Part shown: piece after piece, positions 10,848 to 21,064 of the stretch | Layout: the number at the start of each line of letters is the position of its first letter | How positions within the stretch are numbered: the first letter of the stretch is position 1 | The notes under the pieces: model-generated | What the model was told of the DNA's origin: nothing | The model's input: only the letters and a program-made list of their open reading frames with translations | The model's database searches: none | Made by a program: the position numbers and the translations under genes | DNA from: Bedellia somnulentella | Lineage: Eukaryota; Arthropoda; Insecta; Lepidoptera; Bedelliidae | Direction: 5' to 3' | DNA: 64,000 nt | Assembly: GCA_963576735.1 (NCBI GenBank) | Contig: OY755198.1 | Span: 3,968,001 to 4,032,000 of the forward strand

Positions 10848-11360
10848 TGTAAGCTTATAATAATGAGTGTGCTATGATTGGCTATTATACTGTATAATTT
10901 ATACTATTTATAATTGATAAACTGTATAGTTTTATTGTGTAATCATATTATTTACCTATTTAATAAGTATTAGTGGTGTCGTGTATGAATAATGAGATAC
11001 TAGTTTGACTTTACTTCAAAACAGCTCACGCTGATTAAAATAATGATTGTAATTAAATCCATAATTTTGGTAAATACTCATTTCTAAAATGTTATTATTT
11101 ATTTATAAATGAGTTGTAATAATGATTATGTAGATTTGAGTGGAGTATTATTGATGAGACTGTCAGTTGATTTAAATCAACTGACAGTCAACTGACTTAA
11201 GGTTAGGTAAGGTATAGATATACGATCTCTGTTTTTGCGGGGGCAATTGTCAGTAGTCCGTTGTATCGGCAAGTGGTTGTGAAAGATGAAATTATACGAA
11301 GTGTACCGCTATTTTGGGTTTTATTTCAAAACCTCCACACTCCCTGAAGTTGACCCTACA
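10848..11360 (+). repeat. 3' LTR (513 bp)
   Basis: Base-for-base the same as 2966-3478 at a constant offset of 7882, as far as reading by eye shows. The bases before it (GGAAGGCCGAGC) are purine-rich but not a clear polypurine tract. Confidence 0.85.
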
Positions 11361-11420
11361 ATTGGTACCTCTGCCAACCCCTTCGGGGATAAACGGCGTG
11401 AACGTTTATGTTTATGTTAT
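11361..11420 (+). repeat. SINE-B, 3' part (split by LTR element)
   Basis: ATTGGTACCTCTGCCAACCC onward to CGGCGTGAACGTTTATG and a short (TTATG)n tail. This is exactly the piece missing from 2735-2961. The next bases, GTTCCAAAAC, are the SINE target duplication. Confidence 0.85.
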
Positions 11421-11526
11421 GTTCCAAAACAAGAAATCCAAGAAATCAACTCTTATAACACCATTGGGGGGAAAATAATGAGTGCAATTCTTATCCGACA
11501 TAGTTCAATACAAGTTATTTTAAGAG

Positions 11527-12640
11527 AAGTAATTACTGTGTATGCCATTTAAAAATTAGGTTTGCAAGAAATAACCGCTAATAAATCATGTGGTTAGCAC
11601 ACAAAGATTTTCTTAGCAATTATTAAAATCAGGCTGCAATTCGTGTTCTGTAAATAATCATGACAATGGTCTGTAATTTAAACACAAACTGGTAGCGAGT
11701 TTTATAATGTATCTGCAAAATAAACAGTCAATCGAAGAATAATTACTTGGTCAGCAAGATTATACATTCGGTTAGCAGAGAAAACATTTCTACACGCAAC
11801 TTATTTGACTGTACATAGTATATTTTAAATTTGGAAGGCAATTTAAGTAATAGTTTTGCGCATTTATTGAAAAATCAGCTATAAAATAGCTACTAATTGT
11901 GAAGTTTTCGACGTACAGTGGGGAAGTTGTGATGATTTCAAGAAACAAAATTTCAGTTAGTGGTTTGTCTCACCGCCAATTGAAACGGAATCGAGAGAAG
12001 GAAAATGTGACTGTCCAGTTTTTTTTAATTTCTACGTATATAAACATGTGATTGGCTTAGCGATCCGCTTAAAGCATGTGGTGCTTCCATTTGAAGCAAA
12101 GAATATTCTCATAGCGGAAAAGAGGAAACGTGGCCGGCGTTCAAAGGCAAAACGAGCATTAATTATACAATAAATAAAAAAAAAGTTACCGTTTCTTGAA
12201 TATAATAATTATAAAACTAAACGGCTTCTTTATTATTCCATCAAAATATCTCTGCTATAATACTAAAAGTAACCTACTTACTGAGAGAGAATAAATAAAT
12301 GAATCATCAGTAAGTGATGCGCCCATTTAGTGCTTTTTAAGTATTATATTTATTTATTATTTGCTAGACTAATTTTAGCGGCACTTAACTGATTTTTTTG
12401 CTCATTCTCTGAGTGCTTACCAAAATTTAATTAACTACAGGTTTTGCTTCAACTACAATTGCAGCTTCGATATATACACAGCTGTACAAAAAAAATTACT
12501 GCTGTTCAGATATTGCAGACTGATTTATTAATATTTGCTGAACACAAGTTGCTGTCCAACTATCAATTGTAGCTTACCAATTAAATATTTCTGCTCCCAA
12601 ACATACCAATACTCTGCTAACCGTTTAAATAACACCCTTA
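11527..12640. other. 1.1-kb segment absent from copy 1
   Basis: Bounded by TTATTTTAA on both sides, where copy 1 has a single TTATTTTA. It is either an insertion with a 9-bp target duplication or a deletion in copy 1 between short direct repeats. No open frame or terminal repeat was recognised inside. Confidence 0.5.
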
Positions 12641-12645
12641 TTTTA

Positions 12646-12886
12646 ATACATACACTCACGGTTATATACATATATCCCCAAAAATTCAGAATCAGAAAAT
12701 TCTTCACCCACTTTAGTTAAGTGGAGATTTTAAGTGGGGAAGATATTGTAAAATAAATGTCTTTTTGAAGGGTCTCCAACCGCATCTCCCAAAAATCACA
12801 AAAAAACCCGATACCCTTAGCCGCCTCTTATGATCACCATGGGAAGAAATAGGGTAGTGCTATTCTAAGAAGACACTACACAGCAT
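12646..12886 (-). repeat. SINE-A, diverged, duplicate of 1412-1648
   Basis: Same private substitutions and deletions as the copy at 1412-1648, including ATCACCATGGGAAGAAATAG. Confidence 0.8.
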
Positions 12887-12888
12887 TA

Positions 12889-13190
12889 TTATACAAATCC
12901 AAAAAAAACATACCTATATACATGTACTCACGCCATTGTTTCCTATTGGAGTAGGTAGAGACCATCGATCGCCACTTTGTACGATCCTGGAAAACCTCTC
13001 TAGCTTCGTTCACATTCACCAATATTTTCACACATGCTCTGTTACTCTTCATACTACGGAGGCCTGCCTTTTTAAGCACACTCTATTTGGTCTAAATGTG
13101 TCGTGGTCATTCTTTAATATAATGATCTTCCACGTTAGCTCCATATATCTCTTTCATCAATTTAATGTCATCGTTTCCGTCTATACATAT
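12889..13190 (-). mobile_element. RTE-type LINE 3' end, duplicate of 1651-1945
   Basis: Encodes the same C-terminal remnant (MLKKAGLRSMKSNRACVKIL) with a few changes. Truncated at the 5' end. Confidence 0.7.
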
Positions 13191-13310
13191 ACATACATAG
13201 ATATAGTTACGGCTATAATTCCCTAGAAGGGGTAGCCAGAGCTAAGGAATTAGAAAGATGGTATAATAAAGGTTGTTGGTGATGGGTATCGCTATTCTAA
13301 GCCGGCGCTA
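13191..13310 (-). repeat. SINE-A with internal deletions
   Basis: Shares the deletion next to GAATTAGAAA with the copy at 1954-2090. A second deletion joins GATGGGTATC directly to GCTATTCTAAGCC. Confidence 0.75.
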
Positions 13311-13339
13311 CACAGCTAACATATGCATATGCATATATC

Positions 13340-13580
13340 TATATATAAATACATATACTCACGGCTATAAAACCCTAGAAGGGGTAGCCATAGCTAAGGA
13401 ATTAGAAATTCGTCTGCCTCTTTTGGAAGTTGAGTAGGAAAAAGATGGCAAAATAAAGGTTTTTGTTGTTGATGAGTCTCCAACGGAATCGCCAAGTAAT
13501 CCCTTAAAAGCCCAATACCGTTAATCGCCTCTTACGTACAGCCACCGGAAGAAATGAGGCTAGTAAGTGCTACGTACGAT
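13340..13580 (-). repeat. SINE-A
   Basis: From ACATATACTCACGGCTATAA to AGAAATGAGGCTAGTAAGTG. The head end is degraded. Confidence 0.75.
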
Positions 13581-13586
13581 ATATAT

Positions 13587-13910
13587 ACGATAAACGTTCA
13601 CGCCGTTTATCCCCGATGGGGTTGGCAGAGGTACCATTACTTCTGAACTCAATGACAGCGTCATCTAGTGCCCAGAGAAGGTACCCACGTTTTGCTCGGA
13701 CAGTGTACGAATACACTGTCACATGACTAAGTACAACTCAGCCATGTGGGTTTCCTCACGATGTTTTCCCTCACCGTTAACAACAATGATAAATTAACCA
13801 CACATATGACTTTAGAAAAGACAAATTGGTGTAGGCCCGTCCCAGGATTGGAACTCACGCCCTTCTGTTTTCAGGCGGGTGTTCTACCCACTAGACTATC
13901 ATGTCGTGCA
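13587..13910 (-). repeat. SINE-B, near full length, with tRNA-like head
   Basis: In reverse it opens with CATGATAGTCTAGTGGGTAG (A-box-like). A B-box-like GAGTTCCAATCCTGG follows about 45 bp later, then the conserved body with GGGAAAACATCGTGAGGAAA, ending CCGTTTATCCCC reversed. Pol III-type SINE. Confidence 0.8.
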
Positions 13911-13937
13911 AATTTATAAAAATAATATAATATGATC

Positions 13938-13985
13938 AAACAGTTGTTGGCGGTCTTATCGCTAAAAGCGATCTCTTCCAGACAA
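13938..13985 (-). repeat. LINE 3' UTR fragment
   Basis: Reverse of GGTTGTCTGGAAGAGATCGC plus TTTTAGCGATAAGACCGCC, the recurrent LINE 3' segment. Confidence 0.55.
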
Positions 13986-14142
13986 CCATATATCGCGTTA
14001 TTATACAAAAAGAAACATATTTTTATCATATCCATTACAAAACCTTACATAACAATAATCAGTTACAATCAATATGCAATCACCACACAATTACCATTGA
14101 AAAGATAAGGATATGTCAAAAGCTCACGTCGAGAATCATCAC

Positions 14143-14149
14143 ATATATA
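14143..14149 (+). promoter_or_regulatory. TATA box of the esterase-like gene
   Basis: ATATATAAAG lies about 55 bp before the ATG at 14201, a normal spacing for an insect gene with a short 5' leader. Confidence 0.5.
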
Positions 14150-14200
14150 AAGAAATGACAACAATACGTCTCTATAGTTTTAAGTAATATTTATACGAAA

Positions 14201-17200
14201 ATGTTGGGTGTAATTGTGATATTAAGTTTAATTCAGTTTTCCTGTCAAACTGGCAATGAGGTTGTACAAACGGTTTATGGTAATGTAGAGGGGAGTCTGG
14301 ACGAAAATGGTTTCTTTTATAAATTTCTTGGGATAAGATATGCGGTGCCTGTTTTGTTTAGGGTAAGTGGATATATACATACTTTTATTATTGCTGTGTA
14401 GTGCCGGCTTAGAATGCCACTACCCCTTTCTACCCACGGGTGTCGTGAGTGGCTACTAAGGGTATGGGGTTATTATAAGTGGCTTTTGGGCGATGCGGTT
14501 GAAGACACATCACCAACAACCTTTATTTCACCATCTTCTCCCCTATCAACTTCCATACATACATACATACATATACTCACGGCTATAAATCCCAGAAAGG
14601 GGTGGCCAGAGCTAAAGAATTAGAAATTCCTCAGCCACTTTTGGAAATTTGAGTGGGGAAAAGATAGTAAAAATAAAGGTTGTTGGTGATGGGTCTCCAA
14701 CCGCATCGCCCAAAAATCCCTTAATAGCCCCATACCGCTAGTCGCCTCTTACGTACACCCACCGGAAGAAACCTATCAACTTCCAAATGTGGCTAAGGAT
14801 TTATGGCTCTAAAGCACTAGCTAACCCTTTTTTGGGATTTATGGCCGTGAGTACCTATATATATGTATACATATATTTATATTATTGTAGATTATAACAG
14901 CACAGGTGGGTTCGGATAAGACATGCATTAACACGATTCAGAACGTGAGTGGGGGGGCGTTTAGGGATTTAGGATTTAGAAAGAAAGAAAGAAAGACATT
15001 TATATGCTGCATAGAAGGCACAAAAACTAACAATATGTACATAATAAGAAATAAAAAATGTTTAAAAAAAATACAGAAAAAAAAACAATATAACACTAAA
15101 ATAATTTAAATATTTGGCTTGATAACAATAATAAACCTATCACTGTTTTACTATCTTTTCTTATTAAGCTCTGACTACACCTTTTTGAGGTTTATATCCG
15201 TGATTATATGAATATCTGCTGTGGGCTTAGGATCCCACGTGAATTATTATGCATATTCTGGGTATTGGGGATTTTTAAGTCAGTGTTTGCTATGTAGTGT
15301 CGGCTTAGAATAGCACTACCCTAATTCTTCCGGTGGTGGGTGTACGTAAGAGGCGACTAATGGTCTGGGGCTTTAAAGGGATTTTTGGGCGATGCGGTTG
15401 GAGACCCATCACCAACAACCTTTATTTTACCATCTTTTCCCCACGCAACTTCCAAAAGTGGCTGAGGAATTTCTAATTCCTTAGCTCTGGCTACCCCTTC
15501 TAGGGATTTATAGCCGTGAGTATATGTATGTATGTATGTATTGGATTAGATTTTTTTAAGCAACATGATAGTCCAATGAGTAGAACACCCGCCTATAAAC
15601 AGACAGGCGTGAGTTTAAATTCCGGATCGGGCCTACACCAATTCATCTTTTCTAAAGTCATATGTGTAGTTAATTTATCATGGATGTTAACGGTGAGGGA
15701 AAACATCGTGAGCAAACCCACATGGCTGAGATTCACTTAGCTATGTGACAGTGTATTCGTACAAAACGGCGATAGGCCTGCCCCTTATCACGTGAGTACA
15801 CTGTCTAAGCAAAACGTGGGTACCTACTTTGGACGCTAGATGGCGCTGTCACCCATCGCCCAAAAATCCCTTAAAAAGCCCCAATACCGTTAGTCGCCTC
15901 TTACGTACACCCACCGGAAGAAAAGGGGTAGTGCTATTCTAAGCCGTATATCTAAAATAATCTTTTTTAAAATATCAAAAAGCACTAAGTTATCTCATAT
16001 GAAACCAAATATATATTTTCGTTTATTTACAGGAACCAGAAGAACCACCATCCCACCCAGGGATATACAAAGCAGATATAAAAACAGTAGTATGTCCGCA
16101 ATTTCCGACCAACGATCCTTTGGCAGCACCAAGCGATATCCAAGACTGTTTAGTCCTGAACGTTTTTACCCCCAACAACTTTCATACTAACTCTTCCTTA
16201 CCTGTAATGTTCTTCATCCACGGAGGTGACTTCGGTACTGGCTCAGGATCTTCCAGCTTCTATGGACCCCAATACTTAGTTAGCCATGGGGTGGTAGTCG
16301 TAACTATCAATTACAGACTAAACGTTTATGGCTTCCTAAATTTGGGCATCAAAGAAGCACCTGGGAACGCTGGACTTAAAGATATCCGAGCAGCGTTGAG
16401 ATGGGTTCAGAAAAATATCAAAAACTTCGGAGGTGATCCTGATAATGTCACTGTTTTTGGACAAGGCTCGGGAGGAGCAGCAGCTATTTTACTAACACTC
16501 TCTGAATCGACCAAAGGTTTATTCCACAAAGTTATAAGTTTGAGTGGCTGCGTGTTCACTCCAGAATCTTTTGATATTAATGGATTAGAAACTGCTGCTC
16601 AAGTTGCTAAAACTATAGGCATTAACACTAAAGATCCACAAGAACTATACGATTTGTATTTAGAAACTCCTGTTGCAAAGGTTGAAGAAGCTATATCAAA
16701 ACAGATGCATCCGAAATCAGTGTTCCTTCCAACAGTTGAGAGAAAATTTGATGATGAAGAGCCCTTTTTGACAGATACACCTTATAATATTTTAAAGGCT
16801 GGCAAAAAACATAAATGCTTTAATCCTGTACCTACAATGATTGGTTTAACCACAGTCCCAGGTTTAACTTGCACTTTAGACTATTTCACAATCACAAGTC
16901 AAATTGATAGACTAAAACATGACGATTTCTCGGCGATTGATGTTAAATCTTTCAACGTCCCTAAATCGAAGAAAAATGAAGTCAGAAAAATTCTTCAGGA
17001 CACATATTTCGCTAACAAATCTGATTCAGTTGAAATGATAGTCGGTGGCCTCATCAATATGAATTCTGATTGCTCAGTAGTTGGACCAATAGCGATGTAT
17101 TCAGAAATGTTTGCAAACAACACAGATCTGCCAATATTCCAATACATATTCGATTTTATCGGAAACAGGAACTTAGGGCGATTACTGACAAACAGCAGCT

Positions 17201-18444
17201 TAGAAGCTACAACAAATTTGGATGAATTGTTTTATATATTTGAATTGGAAAGATTACTTTTGCCGATGGACGAAAATGATGCGAGAATGACCACGTTCAT
17301 GACGATGATGCTGACTAACTTTGCTAAGCATGGGTAAGTTTGATTTTTGAGATCTAGTGATAACGTAAATTACTCAAACTCAAACTTTCACGCTGTTTAT
17401 CACCGAAGGGGTTGGCAGAGGTACCAATACTTCTGAACATCACGTGACATATTCACCTGGTGTTCAGATTGCCCGAGTTTTGCTTGAACAGAGTACTTGC
17501 TGATCACGTGATAGGGAACAGGCCTATCACCGTTTTGTACGAATACACCGTCACATGACTAAGTGCAACTCAGTCATGTGGATTTCCTCGAGATATTTTT
17601 CCTCACCGTTAACAACCATGAACTTGAACACTTGAACTGTCTGTCTATGTTGTGTCTTCAAATTAGTTCTAAGCAAACTGACCCATTCTTTCTTCGGATA
17701 TTTTATATTATCAGTGAGTGATGTCGCAAGAGACCCATCACCAACTCTTTTTACTTCCTTTTATTAACAGTGGCTTCGGAATTTCTATTTCTGAAGCTTT
17801 GGCCACTCCTTTTTAAACGCCTAACACACGATCGGTTTCCGACCAACGACCATGTGTCCATTTATTGTAATTTTTTTTTAATGTAAATATTTGCATGCTA
17901 GCATACATAGTTAAATGTGATGGACCAATTGTAATAATGCAACATCTTAATTGTACCACATTTACGCAAATAAAATTGATTTTGATTTTGATTTTGATTT
18001 GGTCGGAACAACCGATTTTTGTATTTGTACTACACGGTCGGTGGTTGGAATCATCTTAAGCAGTTCAATGCGATTCCGACCAAGGCCGTTGACATCATCT
18101 AAATATCGGTCGGAACAACAGACTTCTACACGGTCCATTTTTATATCAACTCAACCAACGACACGTTGGTTGGTCGGTGATCGAAAACCGATCGTGTATA
18201 AGGCTTTTTAGGTCATCAATCGTATTATATGTTCTTGGATTTACTTTCATTTGAATTATGTAAACACTGGGCATCTTTTCTTTTCAGTACACCCACCCCA
18301 GATCCCGCCAACGGCGAATGGCTCCCATACCCGCACTACCTGGCCATCCTTCTGGAGCCACAGTACGTGGCTCCGCTGACACCCGACCGCGCCTACTTCT
18401 GGAAAACACTGTATTTGGAATATGGCGCTGATGTCCAACATTGA
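14201..18444 (+). CDS. Secreted carboxylesterase-family protein, catalytic triad lost
   Basis: Three exons: 14201-14362, 16033-17333 and 18288-18444, with GTAAGT donors and TTTACAG / TTTTCAG acceptors. The joined frame is 539 aa, a normal size for the family. Residues 1-16 look like a signal peptide (MLGVIVILSLIQFSCQ), so secretion is likely. Family landmarks are FLGIRYAVP, CLVLNVFTP, the oxyanion-hole HGGDFGTGSG, and TPTPDPANGEW plus FWKTLYLEYG near the end. The nucleophile elbow reads GQGSGG where GxSAGG is usual, so residue 199 is Gly. The acid position in MIGLTTVPGL is Pro330 where Glu is usual. The histidine position in TTNLDEL is Asn449. The protein is probably non-catalytic, perhaps a binding or adhesion protein. 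Intron 1 is full of SINEs; intron 2 holds SINEs and a MITE. Confidence 0.85.
14393..14870 (+). repeat. SINE-A split by another SINE-A
   Basis: The plus copy runs 14393-14554 and resumes at 14772 to its tail near 14870 in intron 1. The break carries a 13-bp target duplication, CCTATCAACTTCC. Confidence 0.85.
14555..14771 (-). repeat. SINE-A inserted in SINE-A
   Basis: Flanked by CCTATCAACTTCC at 14542-14554 and 14772-14784. It lacks the first 35 or so bases of the SINE (5' truncated), as expected of target-primed reverse transcription. Confidence 0.85.
15291..15540 (+). repeat. SINE-A, full length
   Basis: Head TGTAGTGTCGGCTTAGAATA, tail GTGAGTATATGTATGTATG. In intron 1 of the esterase-like gene. 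Confidence 0.85.
15561..15852 (+). repeat. SINE-B with tRNA-like head
   Basis: Starts ACATGATAGTCCAATGAGTAGAA (A-box), then GAGTTTAAATTCCGG (B-box), then the body to CTAGATGGCGCTGTCAC. The 3' tail is missing. Confidence 0.8.
15853..15950 (-). repeat. SINE-A fragment (5' half)
   Basis: CATCGCCCAAAAATCCC to GCTATTCTAAGCCG, joined directly to the SINE-B. Confidence 0.75.
17377..17625 (-). repeat. SINE-B, head missing
   Basis: TTCACGCTGTTTATCACCGA to CTCACCGTTAACAACCATGA, in intron 2 of the esterase-like gene. No tRNA-like head. Confidence 0.8.
17700..17812 (+). repeat. SINE-A fragment (3' half)
   Basis: GAGACCCATCACCAACTC to CTTTGGCCACTCC, diverged. The MITE that follows appears to be inserted in its tail. 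Confidence 0.55.
17813..18212. mobile_element. TIR element (MITE-like), about 400 bp
   Basis: Ends match in inverted orientation: CACACGATCGGTTTCCGACC near 17825, and reversed TACACGATCGGTTTTCGATC near 18199. The subterminal motif GGTCGGAACAAC occurs twice. It has no coding capacity. A LINE tail (17865-18000) seems to be inserted within it. Confidence 0.65.
17865..18000 (+). repeat. LINE 3' tail with (TTTTGA)n
   Basis: GCATGCTAGCATACATAG, GTGATGGACCAATTGTAATA and a terminal ATTTTGATTTTGATTTTGAT are typical of a lepidopteran LINE 3' end. Confidence 0.6.
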
Positions 18445-18555
18445 GCTAGGGCATATGTGTGCGTTGTTTAGGTTAGATTGGTTTAATACATTTTATACAA
18501 GGAAGTTTTGGAGTTTTATTTCATACATTTTACGTGCGAGAGTGAGGCTACAAAG

Positions 18556-18561
18556 AATAAA
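18556..18561 (+). terminator. Candidate poly(A) signal of the esterase-like gene
   Basis: AATAAA about 110 bp after the stop codon at 18444. No closer canonical hexamer was seen. Confidence 0.4.
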
Positions 18562-18867
18562 AATCCTTTCCTTGTAACTTAGTTAATGTTAAGAAACTAT
18601 GTAGACGCCAATCATTAAGAATCTTCATTTTCATTTATCCGAGTTGACATCCGAAACACGCGATTCAAATTGAGATATTGCAATACCGGTCCCTACATAA
18701 TGGCATCGAAGTAAAACATCAAAAAAAAATAAACTATCCAAGTAGCTTCCAAGTGATTCATCTAATCCCACTTGGATTTTATCTACTCGTATCAAAGTAA
18801 AAGCAACATCAACTTAAAAAAAAACAAGTTTTTCATAGATAGAACACTTGGCCACGTTGTGACGCAT

Positions 18868-19050
18868 GGCTCCCATCCCCGCACCACCTGCCGTCCTGCT
18901 GCAGCCGCAGTACGGCGCCTACTTCTGGAAAACACTGTATTTGGAATATGGCGCTGATGTCGGCCATTGAACTGTGACATATGTATGCGTTAGGTTACAT
19001 TAGTTTAATACATTTTATACATGGAAGTTTTGGAGTCTTTATTTCGTATT
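18868..19050 (+). pseudogene. Decayed duplicate of the esterase-like last exon
   Basis: Repeats 18318-18530 with deletions: GGCTCCCATCCCCGCACC, then CGCCTACTTCTGGAAAACAC, GGCGCTGATGTC, a stop, and the same 3' UTR (TTTAATACATTTTATACA, GGAAGTTTTGGAGT). The reading frame and splice acceptor are gone. It is a local tandem copy of the exon plus 3' UTR. Confidence 0.8.
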
Positions 19051-20009
19051 TTGCTAAATCATATCAAAATAAATTTAATTGATTATCAACTTTAAACTTA
19101 CTGCGCGAAATCAAGTGAGTTTAATTTCGAGGATACTTAAATTTTACGGAATACAATAGACATATTCCGCCTTTGTGTATTATATAATATTAAACATGTT
19201 GTTGCTACCTCAATGCTATGGCATAATAAAAGTCTTACTTAGTTTGGGGTTAACTTGATCTGTATATAATATGTCCGTATAATATGACATGTCAACTACA
19301 GAAACTAAACAAAACACGTCTTACCTACATAAATCCATTAATATCTTAAAAATATATATCTTAAAATATTATAAAAAATGTCACACTCCGCAAGCGAACG
19401 CCATACATGGCAATCGTCTATACTAATATTATAAAGAGGAAAGGTTTGATTTTTTGTTTGTTTGTTTGAATTGAATAGGTTCTAAAACTACTGGACGGAT
19501 TTGAAAAATTCTTTCACTGTTTTGATGCTACCCTATTCCCGAGTGAAATAGGCTATATTTCATTTTCAAAAAAATTAGGGATCCTTACGTAAACTTCAAA
19601 AATGTAACAAGGTGTTAAAGAAATACCAAAAAAAATCCTTACATCGCGTGCGCTGCGAAAACTATTGACAATAGAATGATGTACAACAATTTTATAGAAC
19701 ACATCATTATCTAAAAAACATGCCCCGACAGCATGTCTCTAACTATTATAGTTATCTTACAACAAGCGTCATTATATAAAATTATTTAAAAATTAAATTA
19801 AAATCCTGCTCTAGAAAAGGCTTTTTATTTGTACCTATCTAATCCTTATAAAAAAACGTATATATTATTTCAGACTACTTCAATACCCTTATCTTTTTGA
19901 ATTATTCGATTTGAACATTCCGTTCGAAAGTTATTTCGAATTAAAAAAGTAGATAAAACTCCGCTCGATTAGCTATGCATAGTAAGTTGTTGCAGGCGTC
20001 ACGAAGGGG

Positions 20010-20366
20010 TACGGGAGGCTGCTTATCAAAGAGTTAAAGCAAAATTTAATTGTAGCGACTATTATCACTGGCCCAGCAGCCGGTCAATTAGCTCATATAC
20101 CGAGGATACCGATGATCCCAACTGATCTGCCAATTCCATTTAAACGGCTACAATTTCCGGTTAAAACATCTTTTGCTTTCACAATTAATAAGTCCCAAGG
20201 CCAAACCTTCAAATTAGTAGGGATTGACCTGCGAAAGAATTGTTTTACTCACGGTCAACTGTACGTTGGCCTGCCGCGGGTGGGAGCTCCTGAACATCAA
20301 TTTATTTTGCTGCCCCAAAATACAACAACGTCAAATATTGTTTACAGGGAAGCTCTAACTCTATAA
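20010..20366 (+). pseudogene. Helitron Pif1-type helicase, C-terminal remnant
   Basis: The open part (from at least 20026; ATG at 20112) reads IPRIPMIPTDLPIPFKRLQF and then TINKSQGQTFKLVGIDL, the helicase motif-V region. The motif-VI site reads GLPRVG where SRVG is usual. It ends in a proper stop at 20366. The N-terminal domains are absent. Confidence 0.75.
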
Positions 20367-20447
20367 ATTGAATGGCTTTTGATGTAATTACTCATTATGA
20401 AAAATAAAAAAATATATCTAAATATAAATACAAAAAAATATAACATA

Positions 20448-20691
20448 CATACATACATATACTCACGGCTATAAATCCCTAGAAGGGGTAGCCAGAGCTA
20501 AGGAATCAGAAATTCCTCAGCCACTTTTGAAAGTTGTGTGGGGAAAAGATGGTGAAATAACGGTTGTTGGTGATGGGTCTCCAACCTCATCGCCCAAAAA
20601 TCCCTCAAAAGCCCCAAAACCGTTAGTCGCCTCTTACGTACACCCACCGGAAGAAATGGGGTAGTGCTATTCTAAGCCGACACTACACAGC
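20448..20691 (-). repeat. SINE-A with 16-bp target duplication
   Basis: Flanked by AAAAAAATATAACATA at 20432-20447 and 20692-20707. Full length, 244 bp, inside the Helitron. Confidence 0.9.
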
Positions 20692-20792
20692 AAAAAAATA
20701 TAACATAGCTTAAAACTTTAAAAAAATCATAATACAATAAAAAACAAAATGTTAATGATAATTTATGCCCGAGCGAAGCCGGGACGGGCTGC

Positions 20793-21064
20793 TATCTAAA
20801 TATAAATACAAAAAAATATAACATACATACATACATATACTCACGGCTATAAATGCCTAGAAGGGGTAGCCAGAGCTAAGGAATCAGAAATTCCTCAGCC
20901 ACTTTTGAAAGTTGTGTGGGGAAAAGATGGTGAAATAACGGTTGTTGGTGATGGGTCTCCAACCTCATCGCCCAAAAATCCCTCAAAAGCCCCAAAACCG
21001 TTAGTCGCCTCTTACGTACACCCACCGGAAGAAATGGGGTAGTGCTATTCTAAGCCGACACTAC
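20793..21064 (-). repeat. Second copy of SINE-A plus its left flank
   Basis: Matches 20415-20686 at a constant offset of 378 with one mismatch noticed (AAATCCC to AAATGCC). It includes the left target duplication but stops at CACTAC, short of the right one. So it is a DNA-level duplication, not a second insertion. It begins exactly at the Helitron 3' end. Confidence 0.85.

Larger units (their letters stand above)
2966..11360 (+). mobile_element. 8.4-kb LTR element with little coding capacity
   Basis: Two 513-bp direct repeats (2966-3478 and 10848-11360), TGTAAGC...CCCTACA, read as identical by eye. They are flanked by the 4-bp target duplication ATTG (2962-2965 and 11361-11364), inserted inside a SINE-B whose halves rejoin perfectly. 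The 7.4-kb interior has no gag-pol: no open frame over about 75 codons, apart from the short repeat ORFs at 5543-5826. This resembles a large non-autonomous derivative (LARD type). I found no convincing primer-binding site or adjacent polypurine tract. Orientation is set from the possible gag-like start at 5543 and the presumed TATA/initiator order in the LTR. Confidence 0.8.
11421..13310 (+). repeat. Segmental duplication, copy 2
   Basis: Matches 1049-2080 in order: LINE body, SINE-A, RTE LINE tail, and SINE-A with the shared internal deletion. It differs by 1.1 kb of extra sequence (11527-12640) and by lacking the SINE-A at 1104-1351. The short open frame up to 11552 may be LINE ORF1 remnant. 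Confidence 0.7.
19417..20792 (+). mobile_element. Helitron carrying a helicase remnant
   Basis: The 5' end TCTATACTAATATTATAAAG and the 3' hairpin GCCCGAGCGAAGCCGGGACG followed by GGCTGCTAT are the terminal signatures of lepidopteran Helitrons. It contains the C-terminal end of a Pif1-type helicase (20010-20366) and a SINE-A. It is non-autonomous: no replication-initiator domain was seen. Confidence 0.75.
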
